Below, one piece after another: positions 41,757 through 49,810 of a stretch of 54,523 nt of DNA. Made by a program: the position numbers and the translations under genes. Positions within the stretch are counted from its first letter, which is position 1. Every line of letters begins with the position of its first letter. Below the pieces are notes generated by a model, which worked only from the letters and a program-made list of their open reading frames with translations, was not told the origin of the DNA and searched no databases. Source of the stretch: an uncultured Hyphomicrobiales bacterium (GTDB lineage: Bacteria; Pseudomonadota; Alphaproteobacteria; Rhizobiales; Xanthobacteraceae); the NCBI GenBank assembly GCA_903929045.1, contig CAIYTE010000087.1, positions 1 through 54,523 on the forward strand, read 5' to 3'.

Positions 41757-41785
41757 ATCGTAAGGTGCCATACTATTAGAGTCAA
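41757..41785 (-). promoter_or_regulatory. Promoter of the Rieske-amidohydrolase group, facing the MarR gene
   Basis: On the minus strand TTGACT (41785-41780) and TACGAT (41762-41757) are 17 bp apart. The site lies only 14 bp from the MarR gene's start, so binding of the regulator here could govern both directions. No clean palindrome was found for the regulator. Confidence 0.55.
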
Positions 41786-41798
41786 TTACGGTCCGCTA

Positions 41799-42257
41799 AT
41801 GTCGACGCTCGCCCGGGATCAAGATACGGAAATCACGGCGGAATCACTGAGCACCGGTTACCTGGTGCGCTATGCGCACCGGGCGCTCGTCAAGGCGCTG
41901 GCCGACGAGCTCGCGCCGCACGGCATTCTCTCGGCGCAGTGGTCGGTGCTGCGTATCCTGTGGGACATCGAGGGGCTGAGCCAGGTCGAACTCGCCGAGC
42001 GCATGCGGGTAGAGAAGGCGTCGCTGACGGGCGTGCTGGAAGGAATGGAGCGGCGAGGCCTCATTCTGCGCGTGCGCAACGAGGACGATCGCCGCAAGAT
42101 CAACATCACACTGACGGTTCAAGGCCGCCGCCTCAAGCCGCAACTTTATCCGCATGCGGCGAAAATCAACAGCAAGGCCATGCGCGGCATGACCGGCGCC
42201 GAGAAGGCTCAGCTTCGCACCTTGCTGGAGAAACTGATCCAGAATCTCGAGCGTTGA
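41799..42257 (+). CDS. MarR family transcriptional regulator
   Basis: A 152-residue winged-helix regulator. The helix-turn-helix and wing read LSQVELAERMRVEKASLTGVLEGMERRGLILR followed by DDRRKINITLTVQGR, the family's DxRxxxxxLT wing. Helical ends serve for dimerisation. It is divergent from the Rieske gene with an 85-bp spacer holding a promoter, so it most likely controls that operon and itself in response to an aromatic or phenolic compound; the ligand is inference. Confidence 0.92.
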   Translation: MSTLARDQDTEITAESLSTGYLVRYAHRALVKALADELAPHGILSAQWSVLRILWDIEGLSQVELAERMRVEKASLTGVLEGMERRGLILRVRNEDDRRKINITLTVQGRRLKPQLYPHAAKINSKAMRGMTGAEKAQLRTLLEKLIQNLER

Positions 42258-42351
42258 GTCCTTCGTATTTTCTGGAGTCTGGGTTGCGCCAAAGCGCATT
42301 GCGGCGCCGGGCGCGCACGCGCATGGTCGCGGCCTCTGACGAGCGAGGACC

Positions 42352-43098
42352 GTGCCGGTGACGACTCTTTTCATTCTCAGCGTGACGGCCGGGGCGTTTC
42401 TGCTGGCCGGCTTTGTCAAAGGCGTCATCGGCCTCGGTCTGCCGACGGTGGCGATCGGATTGCTCGGGATCGTGATGACGCCGTCGCAGGCGGCCGCGAT
42501 TCTCGTCGTGCCGTCGCTGGTGACGAATGTCTGGCAACTCGCGCTCGGCGGCGATGTGATTCTTCTGACGCGGCGGCTGTGGCCGATGCTGCTCGGCGTT
42601 TGCGTTGGTACGGTGGTCGGCGCGCTGACCATGCCGGCGAATATTCCGGGCGCCAGCGTCTGGCTCGGCGTCGCGCTGATCATCTACGCCTCGCTGTGTC
42701 TGGCGAAGGTACAGTTCAAGGTGCCGCCGCAATCGGAAACCTGGCTCGGTCTTGTCGTCGGCGTGCTCACGGGCATCGCCACGGTCGCGACCGGCGTCTT
42801 CGTCATTCCCGGCGTACCCTACATCCAGGCGATGGACTTCGACCGCGACAGGATGGTGCAGGCCCTGGGTCTGTCTTTCACGGTATCGACCATCGCGCTG
42901 GCGGGCGCGCTCGGGTACCAGGGATATCTGGGCGCGTCGGTTGCGTGGCCGGCGCTGCTCGCGCTCGGTGTTGCCCTCATCGGCATGTGGGCGGGGCAGA
43001 TCGTGCGCACCAAGGTCAAGGCCGAGACGTTCCGGCTATGCTTTTTTCTCGGGCTGCTCGCGCTGGGCCTGCATCTGGCGTCCCGCGCCGTGCTGTGA
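42352..43098 (+). CDS. Sulfite exporter TauE/SafE family membrane protein
   Basis: A 248-residue protein with about eight hydrophobic segments. The N-terminal AGFVKGVIGLGLPTVAIGL and the internally related VGVLTGIATVATGVFVIPGVPYIQAM are the two-fold TauE/SafE pattern. It exports a sulfonate, organic acid or similar anion across the inner membrane, or imports it in some members. Start is GTG 42352 or the second GTG at 42358, with GAGGA upstream. It lies between the MarR and cyclase genes on the same strand and may move the substrate of that pathway. Confidence 0.88.
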   Translation: MPVTTLFILSVTAGAFLLAGFVKGVIGLGLPTVAIGLLGIVMTPSQAAAILVVPSLVTNVWQLALGGDVILLTRRLWPMLLGVCVGTVVGALTMPANIPGASVWLGVALIIYASLCLAKVQFKVPPQSETWLGLVVGVLTGIATVATGVFVIPGVPYIQAMDFDRDRMVQALGLSFTVSTIALAGALGYQGYLGASVAWPALLALGVALIGMWAGQIVRTKVKAETFRLCFFLGLLALGLHLASRAVL

Positions 43099-43143
43099 TC
43101 AACTAGGCGCAATCTTTAACGGGACTGCGCCAAAGGATCACGC

Positions 43144-43995
43144 ATGAAAATCGTCGACCTCACCCATGTCATGAACGTGCATACGCCCGGCTGGGTCGGG
43201 TACGCCGGCAACAAGATGTATTACGCGCAGAACCTGCAGACGGTGCGCATCGTGGCGCAGCGCATCGATACCGCGCTGCATGTCGGCACGCATTTCGATG
43301 GCGCGATGCACGCGACCGATAATCGCAAGGGCGATATGGCGCATCTGCCGCTCGACTACCTGATGAACCGCGGCGTCGTCGTCGATATTTCCAAGCACAT
43401 GCATGACTGGGCGGTGATCACGCCGGAAATGATCGAGAGCGCCGGCGCCGACATTCGCGAGGGCGACATCCTCATCCTGCACACCGGCTGGCACAAACAT
43501 TACGAAGGCCAGTCGCAGCAGGATCTGGTGAAGTACTTCTGCTATCACCCCGGCCCGAACCTCGACACCTTGCACTGGATGCTGAAGAAGAAAATCAAGT
43601 GGTGGGGCATGGACGCGGGCTCGTGCGATCACGCCATGAACACCTCGATCAGATACATGCGGCCCGATCTCGCCGAGGAGTTCACCAAGAAGCACGGCAA
43701 GACACCGGCTGAATTCTTCGGCACGTTCACCTATACGCACAAGAAGTCGGGCCGCCAGGTGTCGGCGGACGTGTTTCCGTTCCACAACTGGGCGTTCCAG
43801 GAAGGCCTGCTGCATGCCGAAAATCTCGGCGGCGACATCGAACTGATGCTCGGCAAACGCTGCATCATCGGCGCCTTCCCCTGGCGCTATGAAGGTCTCG
43901 AAGGGTGTCCGTGCCGCATTGTCTGCTTCGTCGACGCGGGCGAGTCGGTCGAAGCGATGGGCGATGCCGCGAAGGCGATCCTGCACGCGTACTAG
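43144..43995 (+). CDS. Cyclase family protein (kynurenine formamidase-like metal hydrolase)
   Basis: A 283-residue protein of the cyclase/arylformamidase family. The metal-binding motif HVGTHFDGAMHA at residues 46-57 supplies His46, His50 and Asp52, and His56 follows. HTGWHKHYEG, DAGSCDHAMN and CPCRIVCFVD complete the active-site cleft. The insert around residues 175-215 makes it longer than kynurenine formamidase (about 210). It hydrolyses a cyclic or amide substrate. A hairpin terminator lies 16 bp after the stop. Confidence 0.88.
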   Translation: MKIVDLTHVMNVHTPGWVGYAGNKMYYAQNLQTVRIVAQRIDTALHVGTHFDGAMHATDNRKGDMAHLPLDYLMNRGVVVDISKHMHDWAVITPEMIESAGADIREGDILILHTGWHKHYEGQSQQDLVKYFCYHPGPNLDTLHWMLKKKIKWWGMDAGSCDHAMNTSIRYMRPDLAEEFTKKHGKTPAEFFGTFTYTHKKSGRQVSADVFPFHNWAFQEGLLHAENLGGDIELMLGKRCIIGAFPWRYEGLEGCPCRIVCFVDAGESVEAMGDAAKAILHAY

Positions 43996-44011
43996 CGATC
44001 AATAGCAAACC

Positions 44012-44037
44012 ATCCGGGCGGTGCCAGCCGCCCGGAT
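44012..44037 (+). terminator. Hairpin after the cyclase gene
   Basis: A perfect 10-bp stem ATCCGGGCGG/CCGCCCGGAT with a 6-nt loop, followed by CTCATC. It lacks a strong T run but lies 16 bp from the stop codon. Confidence 0.6.
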
Positions 44038-44466
44038 CTCATCAAAAAATTCATCGAAGGCGTCGCGGCTCGTGGTGTGTTTGTACCTCAAGCCGCTTTT
44101 GCAATGCGTGCTGCGCAATGCCAGCGCGCGATAGCGAATTTTCTTCCATAAAACTTTCCACACCTTCTGAGCGAATGTCCTCTTAGTCACGATGATACCG
44201 TCGTGCTGGCTGCTCAAAATTTTCAGTGATGATTTCAACGAGTTAGAAAAGCGGATTCAGCCCATTTTCATTGGGAAAAAAATTCCAATGTGCGTTTCTG
44301 CACACCCAGGCGTGATTTTGATCTCATCATTTCGGGGCGCGCGCTCTTGAAACCTTGTTAGTTGAAAACTTACGGGTAACTGTTGGGTCACCATCACTGG
44401 TTGTTTGCGTTCGTGTTTCGAAATTTTCGAAATAGCTTTGTAAAAATAATAAAGACGAGGTGAGGA
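44038..44466 (+). other. AT-rich spacer upstream of the outer-membrane barrel gene
   Basis: About 430 bp, clearly richer in A and T than the rest of the window. It contains a small hairpin ATTGG/CCAAT around an A run (near 44266-44285). No ORF with family features was found; a 79-codon minus-strand frame (44238-43999) reads through the hairpin and has no recognisable domain. The high AT content is as expected for a long promoter region or a remnant of transferred DNA. Confidence 0.5.
44416..44432 (+). promoter_or_regulatory. Palindrome upstream of the outer-membrane barrel gene
   Basis: TTTCGAAATTTTCGAAA is an inverted repeat 35 bp before the ATG. It could be an operator. Downstream, TAAAAATAAT and the ribosome-binding GAGGTGAGGA follow. 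No -35/-10 pair of good quality was found. Confidence 0.35.
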
Positions 44467-45762
44467 ATGCGGCGCGCGACTGTTCTTTCCGTTGGCTTCA
44501 CGCTGGCAATGGTTGGCGCTGCATACGCGCAATCGCCCGTGCAACGTCAGGCGCCGCCGCAGGCGGTCGAAGGATGGGCGCCGACAGCACCGGAACCCGA
44601 AAAGCAAAAGCCAAGCGCCGATCCGTGGCAGGCTTTCTCGCCGGTGGCGCCTGGTATTCGCGCGGGCAATTTCATCTTTTCGCCCGCGGTGACGGCGGCG
44701 GCGTTCTACGACGACAACGTTTTTGCCGCGCCGACCAACCGGCAGGGGTCGTGGGGCTACATCGTGCGGCCCGAATTGGGCTTGCGCACGGCCGGGCAGA
44801 GTTATGCCGTCGGCGCGCGCGGTTACATCGAGAAGAAGGGTTACGAACGCTTCGGCAGCGAAGAGCAGACCAATGGCGGCTTTGCCTTCGAATCGGTGGT
44901 GATGCCGGGGCCCGATACGCAACTCGTCGGCAAGGCGCGCTATACGCGCGGCCATGAAGACCGCGGCAGCGGTGAATCCGAGCTGCTCGGCTTCGACCGT
45001 CCCGTCGGCTACAATACATTCGAGGCATCCGGCGCTATCAACCAACGCTTCAATCGCTGGTGGACGTCGCTCGGCGTCGCTGGATCGTGGATGAATTACG
45101 ATACGCCGACCATTGGCGGCATTCCGATCGACCAGAGCTATCGCAACGGCAATGTCACTGTCGGCACCGGCCGCGTCGGCTATGTGGTCGCGCCGCTGAC
45201 GAGCGTGTTCGTCGAAGTTGCCGCCAACCGCCGCAACTTCCAGGTCGATGCGTTCGATTCCCGCGGCTATCGCGTGGTCGGTGGCGTGCTGCTGGAGCCA
45301 GGCGAGGGCGCGCGGCTGCGCGGCGAGGCTTTCGCCGGTTACATGCATCAGGACTACACCGGCATCACGTTCAATACCGTATCGACGTTCACCTATGGCG
45401 GCTCGCTCTCCTGGCTGGTCGCGCCGCGCTGGACCGCGGTCGCCGAAGGCCGCCGCAACGCGCTGGAATCCGGTTTGAACGGCGGCGTTAGCCTCGTCGA
45501 GTCGCTGGCGTCGGCGCGGCTCGATTATCTGGTGGCGCCGAACTTCGTCGTCGGCGCCGGCGCCAGCTATCTGGTCGATGAATTCCTTGGCGCCGGGCGT
45601 ACCGACCGGACGTTGAGCCCATTGGTGTCGTTGAAGTATCTGATCAATCCGTTTCTCACCGTCGGCTTCGACTACCGTAACGTCAGCTTCGGTTCGAATG
45701 GTTTGGGGACGTCGAGTTACTATCGCAACGTCTACCTGTTCTCGATCAACGCCCGCATTTAG
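44467..45762 (+). CDS. Outer membrane beta-barrel protein (BBP2-like)
   Basis: A 431-residue exported protein. The signal peptide (MRRATVLSVGFTLAMVGAAYAQ) is followed by a Pro/Gln-rich linker of about 40 residues and then a barrel with alternating hydrophobic strands and aromatic girdles (GNFIFSPAVTAAAFYDDNVF, LGVAGSWMNYDTP, GFDYRNVSFGSN, YYRNVYLFSINARI). The last residue is preceded by an aromatic-rich strand, as in proteins inserted by the BAM machinery. The function is probably a porin or a polysaccharide-related barrel. It faces the repeat-protein gene across a bidirectional terminator. Confidence 0.85.
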   Translation: MRRATVLSVGFTLAMVGAAYAQSPVQRQAPPQAVEGWAPTAPEPEKQKPSADPWQAFSPVAPGIRAGNFIFSPAVTAAAFYDDNVFAAPTNRQGSWGYIVRPELGLRTAGQSYAVGARGYIEKKGYERFGSEEQTNGGFAFESVVMPGPDTQLVGKARYTRGHEDRGSGESELLGFDRPVGYNTFEASGAINQRFNRWWTSLGVAGSWMNYDTPTIGGIPIDQSYRNGNVTVGTGRVGYVVAPLTSVFVEVAANRRNFQVDAFDSRGYRVVGGVLLEPGEGARLRGEAFAGYMHQDYTGITFNTVSTFTYGGSLSWLVAPRWTAVAEGRRNALESGLNGGVSLVESLASARLDYLVAPNFVVGAGASYLVDEFLGAGRTDRTLSPLVSLKYLINPFLTVGFDYRNVSFGSNGLGTSSYYRNVYLFSINARI

Positions 45763-45784
45763 CGGACGCAATCACCCAATAAAA

Positions 45785-45812
45785 AAACCGGCCGCATCGC
45801 TGCGGCCGGTTT
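45785..45812 (-). terminator. Bidirectional terminator between convergent genes
   Basis: A perfect 12-bp stem AAACCGGCCGCA/TGCGGCCGGTTT with a 4-nt loop; on the minus strand T7 follows, ending the repeat-protein transcript. On the plus strand it lies 22 bp after the barrel gene stop with TTTGCTGTT after it. Confidence 0.9.
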
Positions 45813-45833
45813 GCTGTTCGGCGATGAGCGCGA

Positions 45834-47993
45834 TCAGCCGGGTCCGGCGCCGACCTTGGGAGCGACACTGGCGGGCTTGCCGATGGCGGCGGGTTTCGCC
45901 TTTTCCTTCACCACGACCAGACGGCGGCAAGTGTCGAGGATCTTGCGGGCGTAACCCTTGGGATTCTTGAACACCTGAAGGCAGCGCTCGCGCAGGCCTT
46001 CGTCCGTTCCCGCGGCATAGGTGCCGCTGAAGCCGCCGATCTCGACGCCGCCGCCACCACCTCCGCCGCCGTTGTTGTTATTGACAGCGGTGTCACCGCT
46101 GCCACCCGAACCATCGGTGCTGCTGCCGCCCGGCGTCGTTGTCCCGCCACCCGTATCGCCGCCACCAGTCGTGCTGCTGGTGCCGCCGACCGGGGTGGCG
46201 ACCGCGACCACAGCGCCGAGCGGATCGTTAGTCCCCGCGCCGCCACTGTTGTCGCTGCCGGTCGATGCCTGGTTGGCGACAGCAACGAGAGCCGAACCGA
46301 GCGAAGAGCCGCCGGGCGTGCCGTCGCCGGTATTGCCGGTGCTCGTATCGGGGGCGTTGAGGATGCCGGCGTTTGTCGTCGTCGCGGAATTGCCACTGCC
46401 ATTGCCGCTGCTGCCGGTCGTCACGCCCGAGGCGTTGAGAATACCGGCATTGGTTCCGGCGATACCGCCGTCGGCGGCGTTGCCGCTGTCGCCCGTGGTG
46501 TTGCCTGCCGCGTTGAGAATGCCGGCATTGGTCGAGGCAACACCGGCGTCGCCCGTGTTGTTGGCTTGGCCTGTGCTGTTGCTCGGCCCATTCAGTATCC
46601 CCGCGTTCGTCGACGCCGCTCCGCCGATGCCGGAATTGCCGCTGTCCCCGGTGTTGTTACCGGCCGCGTTCAGCAAAGCGGCATTGGTCGATGCGAGGCT
46701 CGGCGTGCCGGTGTTACCGGTCTGGCCGGTGGTGCTGTTGGCGCCATTTAGGATACCGGCGTTTGTTGCGGCCAGGCCGCCATCGCCCGCGTTTCCGCTG
46801 TCCCCGGTTTTGTTTCCGGCGGCGTTCAGGATGCCAGCGTTGGTCGAGGCGAGACCACTGGAGCCACTGTTACCGGTTTGACCAGTTGTGGTGTTCGCGC
46901 CGTTGAGAATACCGGCGTTCGTCCCCGCCAATCCCGCGGCGCCGGTGTTGCCGGTATCGCCGGTCGTGCTGCCGGGGCCATTGAGGACGCCGAGATTCGT
47001 ATTGGCGACGGCACTGTTGGCGTTACCGGAATTGCCTGTCGTACTGCCGGCGAAATTGAGAATGCCGATATTGGTGTCAGCCACCGGCACGTTGGTGCCA
47101 TTGTCGCTGCCGACCTTCGTATTCGGCCCGTTCAGCAGGCTGATATTGGTGTTCGCCACACCGGCGTTACCGGTCGAGCCCGTGGTGCTCGACGGCGCGT
47201 TCAAACCGTCGACGGTCAGGGCGACCGGCGTTTTCTGGCCGGTCAGATCGATATTCGCGCCGACTGTCGCGCCCTGCGAATGGCCATCGCCTAACGTCAC
47301 GAGAACTTCGGGATCGTTCACCACCTTGGCGTTGACTCCCTTCTGGCCTGCGACGCTAGCAGTCTCCTGTTGCGGACTGGTGGTGAGCTTGAGGTTCTTG
47401 ACGCCGATGGATTTCTGCGGAATGACTGACGAAACGCGCGTCGTCACGTGCTTCGCAGCCTGACGTACACGCGGAACCGGACCAATCGTGTTGCCGCGGC
47501 TGACCGCCCGATTGACGCGGCTCGTGGTGCGAGTGGCGGGCTGATTGGTGAAGCTTGCGGCGCCGGAGAAGAAGTTGGGGCTTGCCACGTTGCCGCGGCC
47601 GAGGGCTGAGCCGCTTCCGGTCTGGCCCGCGCCGTTGACACCATTGCCGACGGTCCCGCTCAGCCCGCCGACCGCACCGCTGAGTCCGCCGGTCACCCCG
47701 CCAACGGTACCGCTCAAACCGCCCACCGTGCTGCTCAGGCCGCTGCTCACGCCACCGACGGTGCTGCTCAAGCCGCTCGTCAATCCGCCGACCGTGCCGC
47801 CAAGCGCGCTACCGACGCCGCCCAGCGTCGAGCCGAGCGCGCCGGTGCTGACGATCGTGTGCCCGCCGATGCTGACGCCGACGCCGCTTCCGGCGTGCGC
47901 TGGCGACACAGAGCTCAGCGCGCCGACCGCGACGCTGGCGAGAAGCAATTGACGGAAGCGAGAGTGAAATTCACGACCCGAGTCTGTATGCAT
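45834..47993 (-). CDS. Secreted repeat protein with eleven 26-residue TNAGILN repeats
   Basis: A 719-residue exported protein, no known family recognised. The signal peptide runs to about residue 34 (SPAHA). Residues 45-118 are a Gly/Ser/Val-rich stretch with GGLSGTVGG-type short repeats. Residues about 282-566 hold eleven tandem units starting TNAGILN or a variant, each 25-26 residues; in the middle two unit types alternate (TGQTGN and TGDSGN). Residues about 570-660 are Gly/Ser/Thr-rich and Asn-rich, and the C-terminal 55 residues form a charged domain with two Cys (RERCLQVF and DTCRRL). It may be a surface or matrix protein. ATG 47993 follows AGGGA by 8 bp. Confidence 0.82.
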   Translation of the reverse strand: MHTDSGREFHSRFRQLLLASVAVGALSSVSPAHAGSGVGVSIGGHTIVSTGALGSTLGGVGSALGGTVGGLTSGLSSTVGGVSSGLSSTVGGLSGTVGGVTGGLSGAVGGLSGTVGNGVNGAGQTGSGSALGRGNVASPNFFSGAASFTNQPATRTTSRVNRAVSRGNTIGPVPRVRQAAKHVTTRVSSVIPQKSIGVKNLKLTTSPQQETASVAGQKGVNAKVVNDPEVLVTLGDGHSQGATVGANIDLTGQKTPVALTVDGLNAPSSTTGSTGNAGVANTNISLLNGPNTKVGSDNGTNVPVADTNIGILNFAGSTTGNSGNANSAVANTNLGVLNGPGSTTGDTGNTGAAGLAGTNAGILNGANTTTGQTGNSGSSGLASTNAGILNAAGNKTGDSGNAGDGGLAATNAGILNGANSTTGQTGNTGTPSLASTNAALLNAAGNNTGDSGNSGIGGAASTNAGILNGPSNSTGQANNTGDAGVASTNAGILNAAGNTTGDSGNAADGGIAGTNAGILNASGVTTGSSGNGSGNSATTTNAGILNAPDTSTGNTGDGTPGGSSLGSALVAVANQASTGSDNSGGAGTNDPLGAVVAVATPVGGTSSTTGGGDTGGGTTTPGGSSTDGSGGSGDTAVNNNNGGGGGGGGVEIGGFSGTYAAGTDEGLRERCLQVFKNPKGYARKILDTCRRLVVVKEKAKPAAIGKPASVAPKVGAGPG
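46300..47150 (-). repeat. Tandem 78-bp repeats inside the secreted protein gene
   Basis: Eleven units of 75-78 bp, each encoding a TN(A/I/L)(G/S/A)(I/L/V)LN start. Units are not identical at DNA level. In the central part units 4, 6 and 8 share NG and TGQ features while units 5, 7 and 9 share NAAGN and TGDSGN, giving a 156-bp higher-order period. Confidence 0.8.
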
Positions 47994-48209
47994 GATGGCG
48001 TTCCCTGTGTTTAACGTGACATCGCACGTCGTCTTCACCGGGCAACGGAGCAGTAGAAGAGTCCGTTCGGGATGCGTAAAAATTGAATCGTCACGAATGC
48101 GTGAGATCGCACAATTCGGTAAAACCGTATGGCGCACAGAGATGCAAACCAAGGAACTGCTGCTGCGTCGAAGTTCTGCGGTGTCGCGACACCGTCGCTC
48201 GCGCGCGTA

Positions 48210-49013
48210 TTATGTAAGCGACTGTTCCAGTCGTGGATCGGGCTTGTTGTTCTGCAACGTGAGCTGGATCGCTTCGCGTAGCACGCCGTATTGTTCCTTA
48301 GGCCATTGCGCGACATGAATGTCGGCGAGCAGCGCGGCGGATTTTCCGAACACCACGACGCGGTCGCCGACGCCGATGGCTTCTTCAAGTTGATGCGTGA
48401 TGAGAATAGCGGTCGATCCGCATTCGCGCGCCAGTGTCAGAAAAGTCTCGCGCAGTTCCGCCGCGGTCACCTCATCGAGGTGACCGAAGGCCTCGTCGGC
48501 CAGCAGGATTTCGGGCTGCACCACGAATGCGCGCGCGATGGCGACGCGCTGGCGCATGCCGCCCGACAGTTCATGCGGGTAGGCGTTGATGAAATTGCCA
48601 AGGCCGAGCCGCTTGAGCCACGTCAGGGCGCGATCGCGCTGTTCCGCTTCGGGTAGGCCGATCAGCTCGAGCGGCAGCTTGGCGTTGTCGATCGCGGTGC
48701 GCCACGGCAGCAGCCGGTCTTGCTGAAACACGGTTGCGATCTTGCCACGGAAATAATCGAAGTCGCCATGCGGACTCTTGTCGCCGATGCGCAGTGTACC
48801 TTCGGTCGGCGGCTCCAGCCCGATCATCATGTCGAAGAAAGTGGATTTGCCGCAGCCGGTCTGGCCGACGATGGCGACGACTTCCTTCGGCGCGATGGTG
48901 AGATCGAGCCGGTCGATGGCGACAACGGCTTGCCCGGATGTGGCCTGCCAGAACAGTTTGCGCAGGCCGCGCACCTCGATGGGAGGAGGGCCGTTTTTCA
49001 CCGCGGCGCTCAT
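48210..49013 (-). CDS. ABC transporter ATP-binding protein, TauB/SsuB type
   Basis: A 267-residue ATPase with Walker A GQTGCGKSTFF, Q-loop in FQQDRLLPW, signature LSGGMRQR, Walker B ILLADEAFGHLDE and the switch His in THQLEEA. It starts at ATG overlapping the permease stop (ATGA), which indicates translational coupling. The longer frame above is antisense-like Arg-rich sequence. It powers uptake of the substrate bound by the protein at 49811. The 217-bp spacer to the repeat-protein gene holds no further clear signal. Confidence 0.93.
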   Translation of the reverse strand: MSAAVKNGPPPIEVRGLRKLFWQATSGQAVVAIDRLDLTIAPKEVVAIVGQTGCGKSTFFDMMIGLEPPTEGTLRIGDKSPHGDFDYFRGKIATVFQQDRLLPWRTAIDNAKLPLELIGLPEAEQRDRALTWLKRLGLGNFINAYPHELSGGMRQRVAIARAFVVQPEILLADEAFGHLDEVTAAELRETFLTLARECGSTAILITHQLEEAIGVGDRVVVFGKSAALLADIHVAQWPKEQYGVLREAIQLTLQNNKPDPRLEQSLT

Positions 49014-49789
49014 GTGCGCCACCGCAACAGCCGGTGTTCGACGCGCGCGACGACGGCCTCCAGCATGAACAGCAGCGCGACCAGCACGATGGTCCACGCA
49101 AAGACATCGGCGACCGAGAATAATTCCTGCGCCACCGATAACTGATGGCCGATGCCGGTGACGGCGCCGACCAGTTCGGCGATGGTGACGACGCGAATGG
49201 CAAGGCTGATGTTCACCTTCCAGCTCGTGAAGATGGTCGGCACGATGGCCGGCAGCATCAGCTTGATGAAGAATTGCAGCGACGTCGGCCGGAACGATTG
49301 CATCATGTGCCGCAGTTCACGCGGCACGCTGCGCATGGCGTCGAGCGTGTCGATCAGGAACACTGGGCCGCACACCACGACCAACACGAAGCCGATGCGG
49401 AACTCTACGCCGGGAAACCACAGCACCGCGAACAGGATCCACGACACGACCGGAACCGCCATGAACAGACGGATGATCGGGTGCAGGTATTTGTCGAGCG
49501 TCGGCGAGCGGTACATCGCCATCGCGAGCGCCAGGCCGAGCACGAAAGATGCGATCAGCGCGCCGACCACCCGCGCCAAAGTGACGGCGATATCGACCCA
49601 GGTGATGGTGGCGATGCTTTTGGCGATCTTCACCAGGCTCGGAATAGCGAAGGGCGGAATGCCGAGCGTTGGCGCCAGATAAGACAGCGCTTCCCAGAAG
49701 ACGCAGAAAACGAGCAGCGAGACAATCGTATGCCGCGGAAAGGTGAAATTCCGGAATGGCTCCCGCAACTCGTCGTTCGATACGGTCAT
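49010..49789 (-). CDS. ABC transporter permease, TauC/SsuC type
   Basis: A 259-residue inner-membrane protein with about six hydrophobic segments. The ATPase-contact loop is around ELRHMMQSFRPTSLQFFIKLMLPA, and LAIRVVTIAELVGAVTGIG is the family segment. It lies 21 bp after the binding-protein gene and overlaps the ATPase gene by 4 bp. Together the three genes form a complete importer with a single permease, unlike the two-permease system at 26-30 kb. Confidence 0.92.
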   Translation of the reverse strand: MTVSNDELREPFRNFTFPRHTIVSLLVFCVFWEALSYLAPTLGIPPFAIPSLVKIAKSIATITWVDIAVTLARVVGALIASFVLGLALAMAMYRSPTLDKYLHPIIRLFMAVPVVSWILFAVLWFPGVEFRIGFVLVVVCGPVFLIDTLDAMRSVPRELRHMMQSFRPTSLQFFIKLMLPAIVPTIFTSWKVNISLAIRVVTIAELVGAVTGIGHQLSVAQELFSVADVFAWTIVLVALLFMLEAVVARVEHRLLRWRT

Positions 49790-49810
49790 TGCACGCGACC
49801 TGGCGACCGG

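Noticed and set aside
43999-44238. 79-codon minus-strand frame in the AT-rich spacer
   Set aside because: It passes through the cyclase terminator hairpin and shows no domain or ribosome-binding site.
46300-47150. Tandem 78-bp units as a possible CRISPR array
   Set aside because: Units are contiguous, diverged and in frame within a secreted protein; there are no spacers and no cas genes.
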